Below are positions 25,215 to 35,900 of a stretch of 48,030 bases of DNA, piece by piece. The stretch comes from Kiritimatiellia bacterium. Its GTDB lineage: Bacteria; Verrucomicrobiota; Kiritimatiellia; RFP12; UBA1067. Location of the stretch: assembly GCA_017454745.1 (NCBI GenBank), contig JAFTCL010000079.1:1-48030 (forward strand). The letters run 5' to 3'. Both the position numbers and the translations under genes were made by a program. Within the stretch, counting starts at the first letter, position 1. Each line of letters begins with the position of its first letter. Under the pieces are notes generated by a model, which made no database searches, was not told where the DNA came from, and saw only the letters and a program-made list of their open reading frames with translations.

Positions 25215-26834
25215 ATGACAACCCTAAGAGCTCCTTGGCGTTTTTTCGGTTTGGCGGCGTTGCTGTGCGCCTCCGCCGCGGTCGCCGCATCCCCGTTCTC
25301 GGCGCGGATCGCCGAGCCGGCGCCACGGCAACCTGACCAGTCGCTGCCCTTTGAAATCACGGTGTCCGTTCCCGAACACCACGTGGTTTATAAAAGCTCG
25401 GTCGAGGTCAAGGCCGAAACCGGGGCCGCGCTTGGCGCGGTCAAACTGCCGGCCGCCGTCACCAAACCCGATCCGGTGGACCCGGACACCACCGTCGAGG
25501 TGTTCAAGGGCGACTTTACCGTCACCGGGACGCTCAAACCCGGCTCAGACGCCGCAACGCCAAAGCTGACGATCTCTTTCCAAGGGTGCAGCGAGACCGA
25601 GTGTTTCATGCCGGAAGACCACACGTTCGTCTGCCGAAACGGCAAATGGTCTGCGGATAACGGCGAAACCGCCGCCGCCGCGACCGATGCCGATAGCGGC
25701 TTCGACTGGACCGGCGGACGCACCCCGGCCACCGCCGGCGGTTTCCTGGGCGAGAACGATCTGTTGGATTTTCTGGACCGCGCCGCCGGTAAAACCGACG
25801 GCCAAACCGGCGGGCTGAAGGGCTTTCTGGCCGACCCGACCCGCTTTTTCCGCAGTTACGGGCTGGGGCTCACGCTGCTGCTGGTGCTGCTGGGCGGGGT
25901 GCTGCTGAACCTCACCCCGTGCGTCCTGCCGATGATGCCCATCACGCTGGCGATTATCGGCGCGGGCAGCGCGGCGGGGGGCAAAAAGCGCGGTTTCCTC
26001 TTCGGCGGGGCCTACGGCATGGGCATGGCGCTGGCTTACGGCGGCATCGGCTGGATTATCCTGCGCGGCGGCTTTTTTGTCGGCTCGTTCCAGTCCTCCC
26101 CGGTCTTCAACATCGCGGTGGCGGCGCTGTTCCTGGTCTTCGCGCTGGCCATGTTCGACGTTTTCACGCTAGATTTCTCGCGCCTGTTCAAGCGCGGCAA
26201 ACGCGGTCGGGGCGGTATTTGGGCGGCAATGCTGGCGGGGGCGTTCTCCGCGGTGCTGGCCGGGGCTTGCATCGCCCCGGTGGTGCTGGCGGTGCTGGTG
26301 CTGGCTGGCGCGCTGATTTCCGAGGGCCACCCGGCGGCGCAGTTGCTTCCCTTTGCGCTGGGTGTCGGCATGGCGCTGCCGTGGCCGTTCGCCGGCGCCG
26401 GGTTGTCGGTGCTGCCCAAGCCCGGCGCCTGGATGGTCCGGGTGAAACAGGCTTTTGGCGTGCTGCTGGTTTTGCTGGCGGCCTACTACGCTTTCACTGC
26501 GGTTAAGACTCTGCGGCACTCCGCCCCGGCGGACGGGGAATCCGCCGACGCTTCCGTAATCCGCATCGACGCCGGAGACCGCGAGGCGTGGGCGGCGGCG
26601 TTGGAAAAGGCCAAGGCCGAGTCAAAACCGGTGTTTGCGGATTTCTGGGCCAGCTGGTGCAAGAACTGCCTGGCTATGGAAAAGACCACCTTCCGCAACC
26701 CCGCCGTAAAAGAGCGTTTGTCCGGTTACGTGGTGATCAAAGTCCGGGCGGAAAACCCCGACGAACCCGCCGCGAAAGCCATGTTGGACGCCTTCGCCAT
26801 ACGAGGTTTGCCCGCTTTCGTGGTTTTGGAGTAG
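25215..26834 (+). CDS. dsbD: DsbD-like thiol:disulfide interchange protein, short at the C terminus
   Basis: The 539-aa product has all three DsbD parts. Residues 1-25 are a signal peptide. The periplasmic alpha domain contains the pair in 'GCSETECFMPED' (compare Escherichia coli GCADAGFCYPP). The membrane beta domain has 'NLTPCVLPMMPI' and the second Cys in 'AGACIAPVVLA'. The thioredoxin-like gamma domain has 'WASWCKNCLAMEK' and the cis-Pro in 'GLPAF'. It passes electrons from cytoplasmic thioredoxin to periplasmic reductases. The gamma domain stops at 'GLPAFVVLE', about 25 residues before the usual end, so its last strand and helix are missing; a CTAG-rich repeat begins about 10 nt later. 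No good ribosome-binding site precedes the start, which suggests coupling to the gene 9 nt upstream. Confidence 0.88.
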   Translation: MTTLRAPWRFFGLAALLCASAAVAASPFSARIAEPAPRQPDQSLPFEITVSVPEHHVVYKSSVEVKAETGAALGAVKLPAAVTKPDPVDPDTTVEVFKGDFTVTGTLKPGSDAATPKLTISFQGCSETECFMPEDHTFVCRNGKWSADNGETAAAATDADSGFDWTGGRTPATAGGFLGENDLLDFLDRAAGKTDGQTGGLKGFLADPTRFFRSYGLGLTLLLVLLGGVLLNLTPCVLPMMPITLAIIGAGSAAGGKKRGFLFGGAYGMGMALAYGGIGWIILRGGFFVGSFQSSPVFNIAVAALFLVFALAMFDVFTLDFSRLFKRGKRGRGGIWAAMLAGAFSAVLAGACIAPVVLAVLVLAGALISEGHPAAQLLPFALGVGMALPWPFAGAGLSVLPKPGAWMVRVKQAFGVLLVLLAAYYAFTAVKTLRHSAPADGESADASVIRIDAGDREAWAAALEKAKAESKPVFADFWASWCKNCLAMEKTTFRNPAVKERLSGYVVIKVRAENPDEPAAKAMLDAFAIRGLPAFVVLE

Positions 26835-26844
26835 GAAACAAAAT

Positions 26845-26881
26845 CTAGAATTCTAGTAGTTCTAGAACGCTGGAACGCTAG
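26845..26881. repeat. CTAG-rich intergenic repeat, copy 2
   Basis: Four CTAG words occur in 37 bp (TCTAGAATTCTAG, TTCTAGAAC, CGCTAG). It fills the gap between the convergent dsbD and batD-like genes and runs into the last codons of the latter. It resembles the cluster at 19938-19989. Confidence 0.6.
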
Positions 26882-29394
26882 CCGGCCAACCGGCTGGCTA
26901 GTGCCGCGACGGTCCAAGAACTGCCGAACACCAGCGCCAGCGCCACGCCCAGCACAATGAGCAGGATGGCGAACGATCCTAAACGTCGCCGCAACGGCGG
27001 TACCGCGCGCAACAGCAACCCCAGCCACAACATTGCCCATCCGGCCAGCGCCGCCAACGCCTGCACGCGGCAGGGCAGCAGGTAATGCCAGAAGAACACC
27101 GTGCGGTACCAAGGCAACTCCGCCCGGGGCTGATCGTTTATGATCGCCAGCGCGGACAAAACCCCCGCCTCGCTTTCCGGCGATTCGCCCTCGAAACTCT
27201 CGGCGGCGCGGAAAGCCGCCAACGCCTGACGGCCATCTCCGGCCATCACCAGCGCGGTTCCCAGATTCCGGAACAGCGGCCCGTTGCCAACCCCGTCATC
27301 CACCAACCGGCGATAAGTAGCGGCGGCTTTCTGGTAATCTTCCGGCGTGGCGGCTGCCGCCATCTGCGAGTTGGCCTGTTCCCACAAAAACCGTCGCGAC
27401 GCCTCGTCCGCCTGGGCGCACTGCGCGGCCAAGAGTCCGGCCAGCAGCACCAACAGTGCCGCACCGCCCGCGTTCGACGAACCGCCGCGACGCAACTGCG
27501 CCTCCAGTTCCTGCAACAGCGCGGCGGTTTCGCCGACCTTTCCGCTGTCCGGCACGGCGTCAGGACGGTACATCAGCGCGTCCAACCCCTCCAGATGGCG
27601 GCGGAGTTTGGCAGCGGTATCGGAGTCCACCCCGCGTTCCTCCAGCAGCCGCCCGGCATCGCCGGGGGTGAGGGCGGCGGTGTCCGCGCCCAACCGGACG
27701 GACAAATAGCCGCGCACGGCCTGAGCCGCGCCGACCGGGGTGGCGTTGCGCCGCAACGTCCGCAACGCGACGCCGAGCGCCCCGCTGCGGCGGCTGCGGA
27801 AATTAAGCCAGCGGAACAACCGCACCGCCGGTCCGGACAACACCGTCAACAGCCACAACACCGGAGGAATCAGCAGCAACATCCAAAACTTCCGAGGTTC
27901 AGGCAGCAACATTCCCGGTGCCGCGCCCTCCGGGGCGAGGGTGATGCCGAAAACCTTCGGACGCTCCTCCACCGACAGCTCGCCGGAAAAGGCTTCGCCG
28001 TCGCCGTCATCGGTGGCGATCTGGGTGGTGGCCCGCACCTGAACCGGTATCGGCAAGGTCTGGGTTTCAACGTAATCCTTACGCGCGGTGTCGTAGTAGG
28101 ACACCTTTACCGGCGGGAATTCGAGCGTTCCCTCGCGGAGCGGGCGCACCCGGTACTTGAAACGGCGGCCGTTGGAGATGGTCTCGGAGGATACGCTGTC
28201 ATCGTAGATCCGGAAATCGCGGGAAAGGTCGGGCTGCAACCCCAGTTCCGGGGAACGCATATTGGAGATGCTGACCCCTCCGGTCACCTCCAGGGTAAGG
28301 GTAAGCGGATCGCCGACCTTGCATTCCGCCGTGTCCAGCGCGGCGGTGGCAGTCATGTTGGTACCGACGGAACCGATGAAGCTGTCTGGGCGGCCAGCAT
28401 CCGGCGGCGGAGTCACCCGCACGGTCACCGCCGGGCCGATGGTGTAAATCTCTTTAGTATCGGCCTGAAGCCGCCCTGCCCCGGAGGAAGTTATCGCGGA
28501 GATAATTTCGCCCTTGAAGGTTACCGGACCGTAGGTGAGCTGGCCTTCCTTGAGCGGCACGTAGTCCAGCGAGAGCCGGTATTCGCGGTACTTTATCCCG
28601 TCGCGCTCCACCGGTTCCGGGTTCAGTTCCAGCCGGAACCGCATTGGACGGCGGGCGAAAGGGTCGCCGCCGCCGAAGAAACTGTCGAACGCCGGAGTAC
28701 GGTCCTGATATTCGTTGATCGAAAAACACGGCTGGCGGCCGGTCTGATCGACCAGCGCACTCAAAATCTGGTTGAGATCGGGGGTTTTTACCGCCGGGTC
28801 GGGCTGGCGGATGTCCAAAAATTCGGCGGAAAGGTGCGGCGGACGGGAGTAGTGGACCGGTTCCACCGGATCAATGCCCTGCGGTTGCTGCGGTTCGCGG
28901 ATTTTCACCGAAAGGGTGATGGTGAACGGCTCTTCCACCAGCACCGCCGAAGACGAGGCCGCCACCTCCACCAGCACGTCGCTCTGCGGCTCGATCCCCT
29001 GCACCTGCACCGACACCCCGGCGCAGCTCGCCGTCTCGCCGCCGGCGGTGGCGGTAATCGGTCCGGTTTTGAAGACCCCCGCCGCGCCGGGCGTGATTTC
29101 GTAGGTAAAGGTTTTGCCGACGAAAGTTTTGCGCTCCGTCCTGCCGTTGATAATGGAGATACTGCTCCGGCTGCTGCTGTTGCTACCCAGCAAACGTTTG
29201 GAGGCACCGTTTGGCAGGCTGAACGACGGCTCACCGACCTCGCGGTCCGCTCCGCCGACTTCGACCGACAAATTGAAACTCTCCCCTTGGTAAACCCGGC
29301 GGCGCGATGCCGAAGCGGAAACCGAGAGTTTGGCGTCGGAGGTCACAACGGCCGCCAAGAAAGCCGCCAACGCCATAATCAGACGCTTGATCAT
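26878..29394 (-). CDS. BatD-BatE fusion (aerotolerance-operon type membrane protein)
   Basis: An 838-aa protein. A signal peptide (residues 1-21) is followed by BatD-like beta domains: '[13 protein letters not shown]', '[13 protein letters not shown]', '[13 protein letters not shown]' and '[19 protein letters not shown]'. A membrane segment lies near residues 501-520. At about 641-661 is a second hydrophobic stretch, '[20 protein letters not shown]', that looks like an internalised signal peptide. It is followed by a TPR-like region ('[15 protein letters not shown]', '[18 protein letters not shown]') and two final membrane helices. This matches BatD joined to BatE. Bat proteins usually sit with MoxR ATPase and VWA proteins, but none are here. 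The start overlaps the stop of the upstream macrodomain gene by 4 nt (ATGA), so the two are translationally coupled. Confidence 0.8.
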   Translation of the reverse strand: MIKRLIMALAAFLAAVVTSDAKLSVSASASRRRVYQGESFNLSVEVGGADREVGEPSFSLPNGASKRLLGSNSSSRSSISIINGRTERKTFVGKTFTYEITPGAAGVFKTGPITATAGGETASCAGVSVQVQGIEPQSDVLVEVAASSSAVLVEEPFTITLSVKIREPQQPQGIDPVEPVHYSRPPHLSAEFLDIRQPDPAVKTPDLNQILSALVDQTGRQPCFSINEYQDRTPAFDSFFGGGDPFARRPMRFRLELNPEPVERDGIKYREYRLSLDYVPLKEGQLTYGPVTFKGEIISAITSSGAGRLQADTKEIYTIGPAVTVRVTPPPDAGRPDSFIGSVGTNMTATAALDTAECKVGDPLTLTLEVTGGVSISNMRSPELGLQPDLSRDFRIYDDSVSSETISNGRRFKYRVRPLREGTLEFPPVKVSYYDTARKDYVETQTLPIPVQVRATTQIATDDGDGEAFSGELSVEERPKVFGITLAPEGAAPGMLLPEPRKFWMLLLIPPVLWLLTVLSGPAVRLFRWLNFRSRRSGALGVALRTLRRNATPVGAAQAVRGYLSVRLGADTAALTPGDAGRLLEERGVDSDTAAKLRRHLEGLDALMYRPDAVPDSGKVGETAALLQELEAQLRRGGSSNAGGAALLVLLAGLLAAQCAQADEASRRFLWEQANSQMAAAATPEDYQKAAATYRRLVDDGVGNGPLFRNLGTALVMAGDGRQALAAFRAAESFEGESPESEAGVLSALAIINDQPRAELPWYRTVFFWHYLLPCRVQALAALAGWAMLWLGLLLRAVPPLRRRLGSFAILLIVLGVALALVFGSSWTVAALASRLAG

Positions 29395-29903
29395 TCTTCA
29401 AGATTCCCCAATATGGCATTGTAGCGCATCAAGTCCTCGTCCGAGAAGCAGCAGAACACCACCTCGATATCCGGTTTGTCGGAGGATAGAAATCCGCGCA
29501 CCGATGAGATGGCTATCGCGGCGGCGGCGTCCGGCGGGAAGCCGTAAACCCCGGTGCTAATGCAGGGGAAAGCTATGGACGAAAACTTGTGACGGGTGGC
29601 GATTTCCAGCGAACGGCGGTAGCAGCTGGCCAAAAAGGCGCGTTCGCCGCGCCCCCCGCCGTGCCAGACCGGGCCGACGGTGTGGATTACATAGGCGGCC
29701 GGCAACGCATAGCCCTTGGTGAGCTTGGCGTCGCCGGTCTCGCAGCCGCCCAAAAGCCGGCACTCGTTAAGCAGTTCCGGCCCGGCGGCCCGGTGGATCG
29801 CGCCGTCCACCCCGCCGCCGCCCAGCAGCGTGGTGTTGGCCGCGTTGACGATCGCATCCACGGCCAATGTTGTGATATCCGCCTTAACCGCCCGAAGTTT
29901 CAT
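29391..29903 (-). CDS. ymdB: macrodomain protein, O-acetyl-ADP-ribose deacetylase type
   Basis: The 170-aa protein is a stand-alone macrodomain of the YmdB/MacroD type. It opens with '[20 protein letters not shown]', which carries the Asn and Gly-loop that bind the distal ribose and diphosphate. It also has '[13 protein letters not shown]' and '[12 protein letters not shown]', the second phosphate-binding loop. Such enzymes remove ADP-ribose from acidic residues or deacetylate O-acetyl-ADP-ribose in the cytoplasm. The length is normal (E. coli YmdB is 177 aa). It starts 21 nt after the 2,263-aa gene and its stop overlaps the BatD-BatE start. No ADP-ribosyltransferase is nearby, so its target is unknown. 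The gene symbol is by similarity of motifs only. Confidence 0.9.
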   Translation of the reverse strand: MKLRAVKADITTLAVDAIVNAANTTLLGGGGVDGAIHRAAGPELLNECRLLGGCETGDAKLTKGYALPAAYVIHTVGPVWHGGGRGERAFLASCYRRSLEIATRHKFSSIAFPCISTGVYGFPPDAAAAIAISSVRGFLSSDKPDIEVVFCCFSDEDLMRYNAILGNLEE

Positions 29904-29924
29904 GCGGCACCTCCCACACCCGGG

Positions 29925-32900
29925 CTATTCCTTCGGCGTGTTGACCAAAGGCAGGATATAGTCGGACTCTTCGTCGAACTGGATGCGCCAGATGAGGAAG
30001 ATGTCGGAGAGATCCCAATCCGGAGCTTTGCGCAGCAGGTACTCGTACGGGACGTAAATCCGGCAGTTGTGGTCTGCGTCGAAGGAATCCGGCATAATCG
30101 CGTACTGGGACAGGAATCTCCACCCGTCCTTGTACGTGCCGGCGCTGATTTCCTCTTCGGTCAGGCTCTTGCGCATCTTAAGCTTGAGCGTGGCCCCGCC
30201 CCAAAGCGAGGTGCAGTTGTTGCCGTCAATGGTGAAGTGGATCGTCAACCAATGGTTGGTATTCTCGTCCTTCTCCAAGGCGACGTTCTCGCCCAAAAAT
30301 ACGTGTGGGATCGTCGGATTGGCGTTGAACCAATACAGCTCGGTCAGAGTCATCGGCTTACCGTTGAAGGTACTCTCGACGATCGACCCGTCGCCGTACT
30401 GCATCACCCAATTCAACACGTCCGGCCCAAGGTTCTGCTTGGTCAGGTCGTAACTCAACCCGACCGTTGCAGACACTTCCACCGCCTGGGTAAGATTGGG
30501 CAGATCCAACTTGTAAACGCGGTTGGTGGCGCCGCCTTCCGGCAACTGCACCGGTACGCCGTTGGTGGTTACAGACAGCACCCGGTACCACTCCGCGCAT
30601 TCGTAAATGATGTTGGTAGAGGCGTTGCGGCTGACCTTGAAGGTGATCTTACGCGCCGCCCCGTTCTGGGTGGCGAGCGAGTAGTTGTTCAAGGTACCGG
30701 TCACCACCACGTTGGAAACGCCGGGGAATACCTGCGGAATGGCCGGCATCACCTGATCGACATTGGGCAGACCGGGAGTCCACTTGATTGCGGGCTTCCA
30801 GTCGGTGGCGGTGAAACCGTTGTTGGTCAGCACGCTGAGCGAACCGTTGGCGATTTCGCCGCCAAGGCTGATCGCGCGCTGGTAGGGATCGGAATTGGCC
30901 AATGTATCGGCGTAGCCGGTGTTATCGGCATAACCGCGGAAGGCCAACACTTGCTCAACGATCCCGGAAGGCCGCTGCAGCATCAGGGCAATGGTGCTCC
31001 ATTGCATCATGTAGCTGCTGAGCGCGCTGTTGGACTGGTCGATGTATTTCGGCGCGGTCGGCAGACTGTAGTTACTCACCGGTTTGTCCACCGACACCAC
31101 CCAGAAACTGTAGCCGTTAGTGACTGCGGTCTTGGAGGCGGTGGAAGCGATGACAATCCGGTTGGTGGTGGTACCGTGGTCGAGTACACCGTCCGGAGCG
31201 GATACAAAGAGCAGGTTCCAGCCTTGAATGTCGATTTCCTCCGGCATTGCCACCTCAATGTACGGAATGGCGTACACGCAATTCTCGGTGTCTTGCCTCA
31301 ACGAAGTCTGCTCATAGACATTGATTTCGTTGATAAACACCGTGCCTTTCGGAATGTCGTAAATAAGGAAGTACGGCGTCCACCCCTGCGAGGCCATGGT
31401 GGTGTTCAGGTTCATCGGCTCATACCAGCTCGGATTGGTGAAGTCGCTCTGTTCCTCGTAGTAATGGGTCAACCCCTCGGCATCGGTGTAGGTGGCGTAC
31501 ACGTAGTACTGGATCACGTCGCCGGCGTCGAAATATCCCAAGTCGTCATCCGGAGAGGTGCGGTAGATCTGCGGATCATCCGCTGCCTGATACATCTTGA
31601 GGATCCGGCGGTCGCCGGTATTGCGGTAGTTGGAGACTCCCCAAACGTTCGTCCCCACGTAGTAGCATACGTAAACCTCGATATTCGACGGCGACATCCG
31701 CATATTGGACAACCGCGCCTCGAGACCCACCTTGTCGGACGCCAACGGCTGCTGCCCTTGGGCCAGATTGTACTCGTAATCGCTGTTCTGGCAAATCGGA
31801 CGGGTCGCGCTGATGTCGAAACCGGGGAATACCGGCTCGGATACCGAAACGTTCTCCAAGCACACCCGCTTGCCGCCGGAGGCGGTAGTGGTCTGCAACC
31901 GGACCGCTTTGTACTTGGAACCGTTCTGGCCCGCGCCCCAGCGGTAGGTGGAGAACCAATCGCCGGTGACCTCAATGGTATCCAGCAATTCCCAGTCGCT
32001 GTCCGGACCGTACCAGTCGCCGGAGGTTCCGTAAACGTACACGTTGGCGGTTTCGCCCTTATTGTACGGGCGGGCGTCAAAACTGATCTCGCCGAGTCCG
32101 CCGGCCAGCAACGGAGTTTGCAGGTGCGGCTGGTGCTGATCCTGCAGCGGGCTGGCTTCGGCACTCTGGCTGTTGTTCAGGTAACAGCCGCGCGTGGCGT
32201 CCAGAATCAACCGGGCGGAGTCTTGGTCGGTCACCTTGGCGTTATAAGCGTACCAGGAGTCGGAGTCGATATACGGCTCGTTCCACGCGGTTATGTTATT
32301 GAACTCGACAATACCTTTGGTGTAGTAAACTTCGTCATTGTTTTGGCCGTAGCGGCGACGGTCGTTCACCACCCGCATGTATCCGCCGTTGGTGTTGCCA
32401 ATGTAGAAGGAATAGTGGGTCCAATTGTTGTTGGCGGGCAGTTCCACGGTCTTGTAGTCCTGCCACTCCGTGGTCCAGCGCCCGGTGTATTGCACAGTCA
32501 GGCGGACCGGTCCCCTCGGCACGCGGCAGTCAAACTCCAGCGACCCGCAGCCGTCCACCAGCAGCGGAGTCCTGATGCCCTGGGTCTGACCTTCGTCGAG
32601 GTTGGCGTCGCTGTTCAGCGAAGCCCGCGTGAGGTCCAACCGCACCACGGTGTTGGCGCTGTTGGCGGTGTCGGCCTGAATCCAGCCTTCAGTCACCAGC
32701 CACTGCATATTCAGGGCGGACGACGACCCCTCCGGATACTGCTTGCCGTGCCAGGATGTGGTGTGAAGCTCGTCCACCACCACGTCGTAATCGCCGGGCA
32801 TCACCTGCAAACGCACAAACTCCGCCTGCCAATGCTCCAAAGTGATCGTGGAGAGTTTGTACGGGAACCCGTTCAACTCCACCGTATCGACCAACTCCCA

Positions 32901-35900
32901 CTCGGTAATCGACATATCGGGACGGGCGCCGCTGTTGTACTTCGTCTTCTGCACGAAAACGCCCAACTTCTGGGTCTTCTCGGTCATCTGCAACGTAGAG
33001 GTGGTGGCTTTCCATAACCCGCTGCGGGTGGCCCAGTCGTTCGAACTGATGTCCATGCGGGCGGAGGTATTCCCGGACTTGTTGTAATACAGCTGGCCAA
33101 CGCTCACGGTGCAATCGGACGACATGAAACCGAACGTGCCGATGATGGACGAGCTGAACGCACCGGTAATCTTCTTTTCGTTCGAGCCGGTACCCTGCGA
33201 GAACACCACATTACCGCCGGTCAAATCCAACGCAAGCACACGCCCGCTCAAGCTTTGCGTGGTGCCCTCGATGAGCTGCGTCCCGAGCGTTCTGTCCACA
33301 CCGTCGGTCCAAATGTGCAACTCCATCCTCAAATGCGGGTTAAGCAGGTTTTTGGTGTTCGCCACCATCACCAAACGCCCTTCCACGAAGTTGCCGTCAT
33401 CCCGGTAGCCGCCGATGATCGAAATGGAACGCTCTCCAGGTCCGTCGCCAGTCACGGTGAAAGTAGCCTGGATTTTGTAAAGGTTGCCGTAATTAATGAC
33501 ATCCCAGCCTTTGTTGAAAAAGGTGATCCGGCTCGGATCGACCCCGGTGCCCAGACGCGACTTGAAGCTGATGGTCTTGATACCGTCGGTTAACGACTCC
33601 GGCAGGGTGCAGATCGACCCCAGCTCGGTCACCCCTTCGGTGTTGATCAGCAGCGAGTTGGACCCGATCATCCGCACCGCAAGGTTCTGAATCTGGTCGT
33701 CCGAACCGTAACCGGCCGGCATATTGTTGGCATCGGCCCGTCCGATTTCCTTTTCATACTTCGCGGCGGCAGCATACCAGTTTTTCAAGGTAACGAAGGC
33801 CCGCGAATACGAGAACGGTGTGTCCGGGAAACCGATGAAGTACTCGCTGTAAGCGTCGTCCTCGCTGTGCGTCCACGCCTCAAAGGTGGTGTTGGACGAC
33901 ACTTTGCGGGCGGACTCGGCAAAGTCGGAATAATCGGAGAACACGGTGTCGTTGGCGACCCAGGTGTTGAAATTCTGGTAATCGGCCTTGCAGATGGTGT
34001 AGTTGCCGGTCCCGATCTCGAACCGCACCAGCGCGTAGTGGGCGTTTTCGCACTCGATTGCCATCCGGTCGGTCTCCGCGGCCTCCACGCACACGCCTCC
34101 CGACGGCGGGGTGGCCGCCGCGCCTTGGCCCACTTCGGCCCAGTAAGTCGGTACCGCGTTGGTCATTTGGGTGGCGGCATCATAACCGCCGATGCCCATG
34201 AAGTTGAACTTGAAGCTGTCAATCGACAAAGCGCCGACATTCAGCGGGATCCACCCCCACCAAGTCTCGTTGTCCATCAGCGTCATCTCGATCGGCTCGG
34301 TGTGCTTGTCGGTCACGATGTACAGCTGCTTGTAGTTGGTGGTGGCCTTGCGGATCCGATGCGAAAACTCCACGTCGCTGTCGCTGCGCAAACTGCGCGG
34401 GGAAAGCGATTCCGTGCCCACCTCGGAATTGCTCTGCAGGTATTTGTAGCCGCTCAGGGTGTAATCGGTGGGCTTGTAACGGTAACCGTCAAAGTTGCAG
34501 ACGAAGTAATACTCCAGATCGCCCTCCATCTCCTGTCCGGCGATTCCCGCCTCGTAAAGCTCGCCGTTGCCCGCGCCGTCGTCACCATCAGCTTCAGGCA
34601 CATAGCTCATCGTCATCGAAGACCAGTCATCCACCTTCTGGTCAAGGTACCGCCAGCGGTAGAAGACCGTAACCGAACGGCTGCCGTGGTCGGTCGGCAC
34701 GTTCATATCGACATTCTTCACCCGGCAGCGGATCCGGAACGGCTCGCCCGGGGCCGGATACGGCGGCACGAAGGTCATGTCGTCGTCATACACCACCACA
34801 TCCGCCGGCGGCTGCGAGACCTGAATATTGTCGATAATGGCATAGGCGTTTTCAACCGCAGATACGCTGGGGTTTTTGTCACGTATAATCCTAAATTTTA
34901 TTGGAGCACGATACTGAAACTGATGTTGGTACCGCAAAATATCATTATTAATGTAATCTGCGGAGATTGTTTCTAACGGTTCCCATCTATATCGATAGGT
35001 GTGGATAAGCGTATCATCTAATTCATCGACTTCATCATACTCTTCTGTGGCCATTACATCAATTGGCACCGACATTGAAATTGCCGTATCATACATATTT
35101 GTCGCAATTTCAATCCTAAATGTAACCGGATAGTTTTGAGAATTGTTTACCGCATCAAAATAAAGTGTCCCAATGCCATTGGTATATACTGGGGACTCAA
35201 TATATGCCCCAGTAATATTCACAAACGCCACCGCACGATTGGTATAATTACCAATGGAAAAATTATACAAAGTGGGATCTACAACCTTTTTCGAACCTAC
35301 CAACATTGCAGACCCTAAATACCCGCCAACCACCTTCCATCCGGCAGAATGCACATGATTTGTCCCACTTTTTAATACAGCACGAGCAGGAGGCGCAGTT
35401 ACCTTTGGCCCAATATGTTCTAACCATAATGGCGAATCGTAGTCTCCAGCATCATTAACAACCGGCAACCCAGTTTCCAAATCCTGTTCTTCCCAGGGGT
35501 TGAAAAGCATTCTTCGATCAACCCCCATTGAAGTTACAACATTTGCCATACCCCAATTTGACACATCCGTCCTTTTTTCTTCGGAAACAAAAGTAGGCGC
35601 CGGCTCCGAATGATCATCCGTATCCCAATAGTTATAACCGGTTTGAGTATAATCTATTGGCAGATAAGTGTCTACTGTATCCGTGGCAACACAATAAGCA
35701 GTTAATATTTCCGTATTTTCCCCATTGGGAAAATCAATGGTTGCAAAATACACTTCACCATCGCCATTATTTCCTGTGTTAGTCTTGTAGTCCATCTTTG
35801 CAGACGAATAATTGCCATCTCCTGCTGAATAATACAATGTAACGTTACGGTAGGTATTATCAGTCTTAAGGTCAGAAGGTATCCCCGCGACATTTGAGAC

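Noticed and set aside
27085..29424. 779-codon open frame on the + strand opposite the BatD-BatE gene
   Set aside because: It has no recognisable domain or signal, is rich in Arg/Gln/Gly as expected from a mirrored GC-rich gene, and the opposite strand encodes a convincing family protein.
29589..33017. 1,142-codon open frame on the + strand opposite the macrodomain and 2,263-aa genes
   Set aside because: Shadow of a GC-rich coding strand. It spans two real minus-strand genes and the gap between them.
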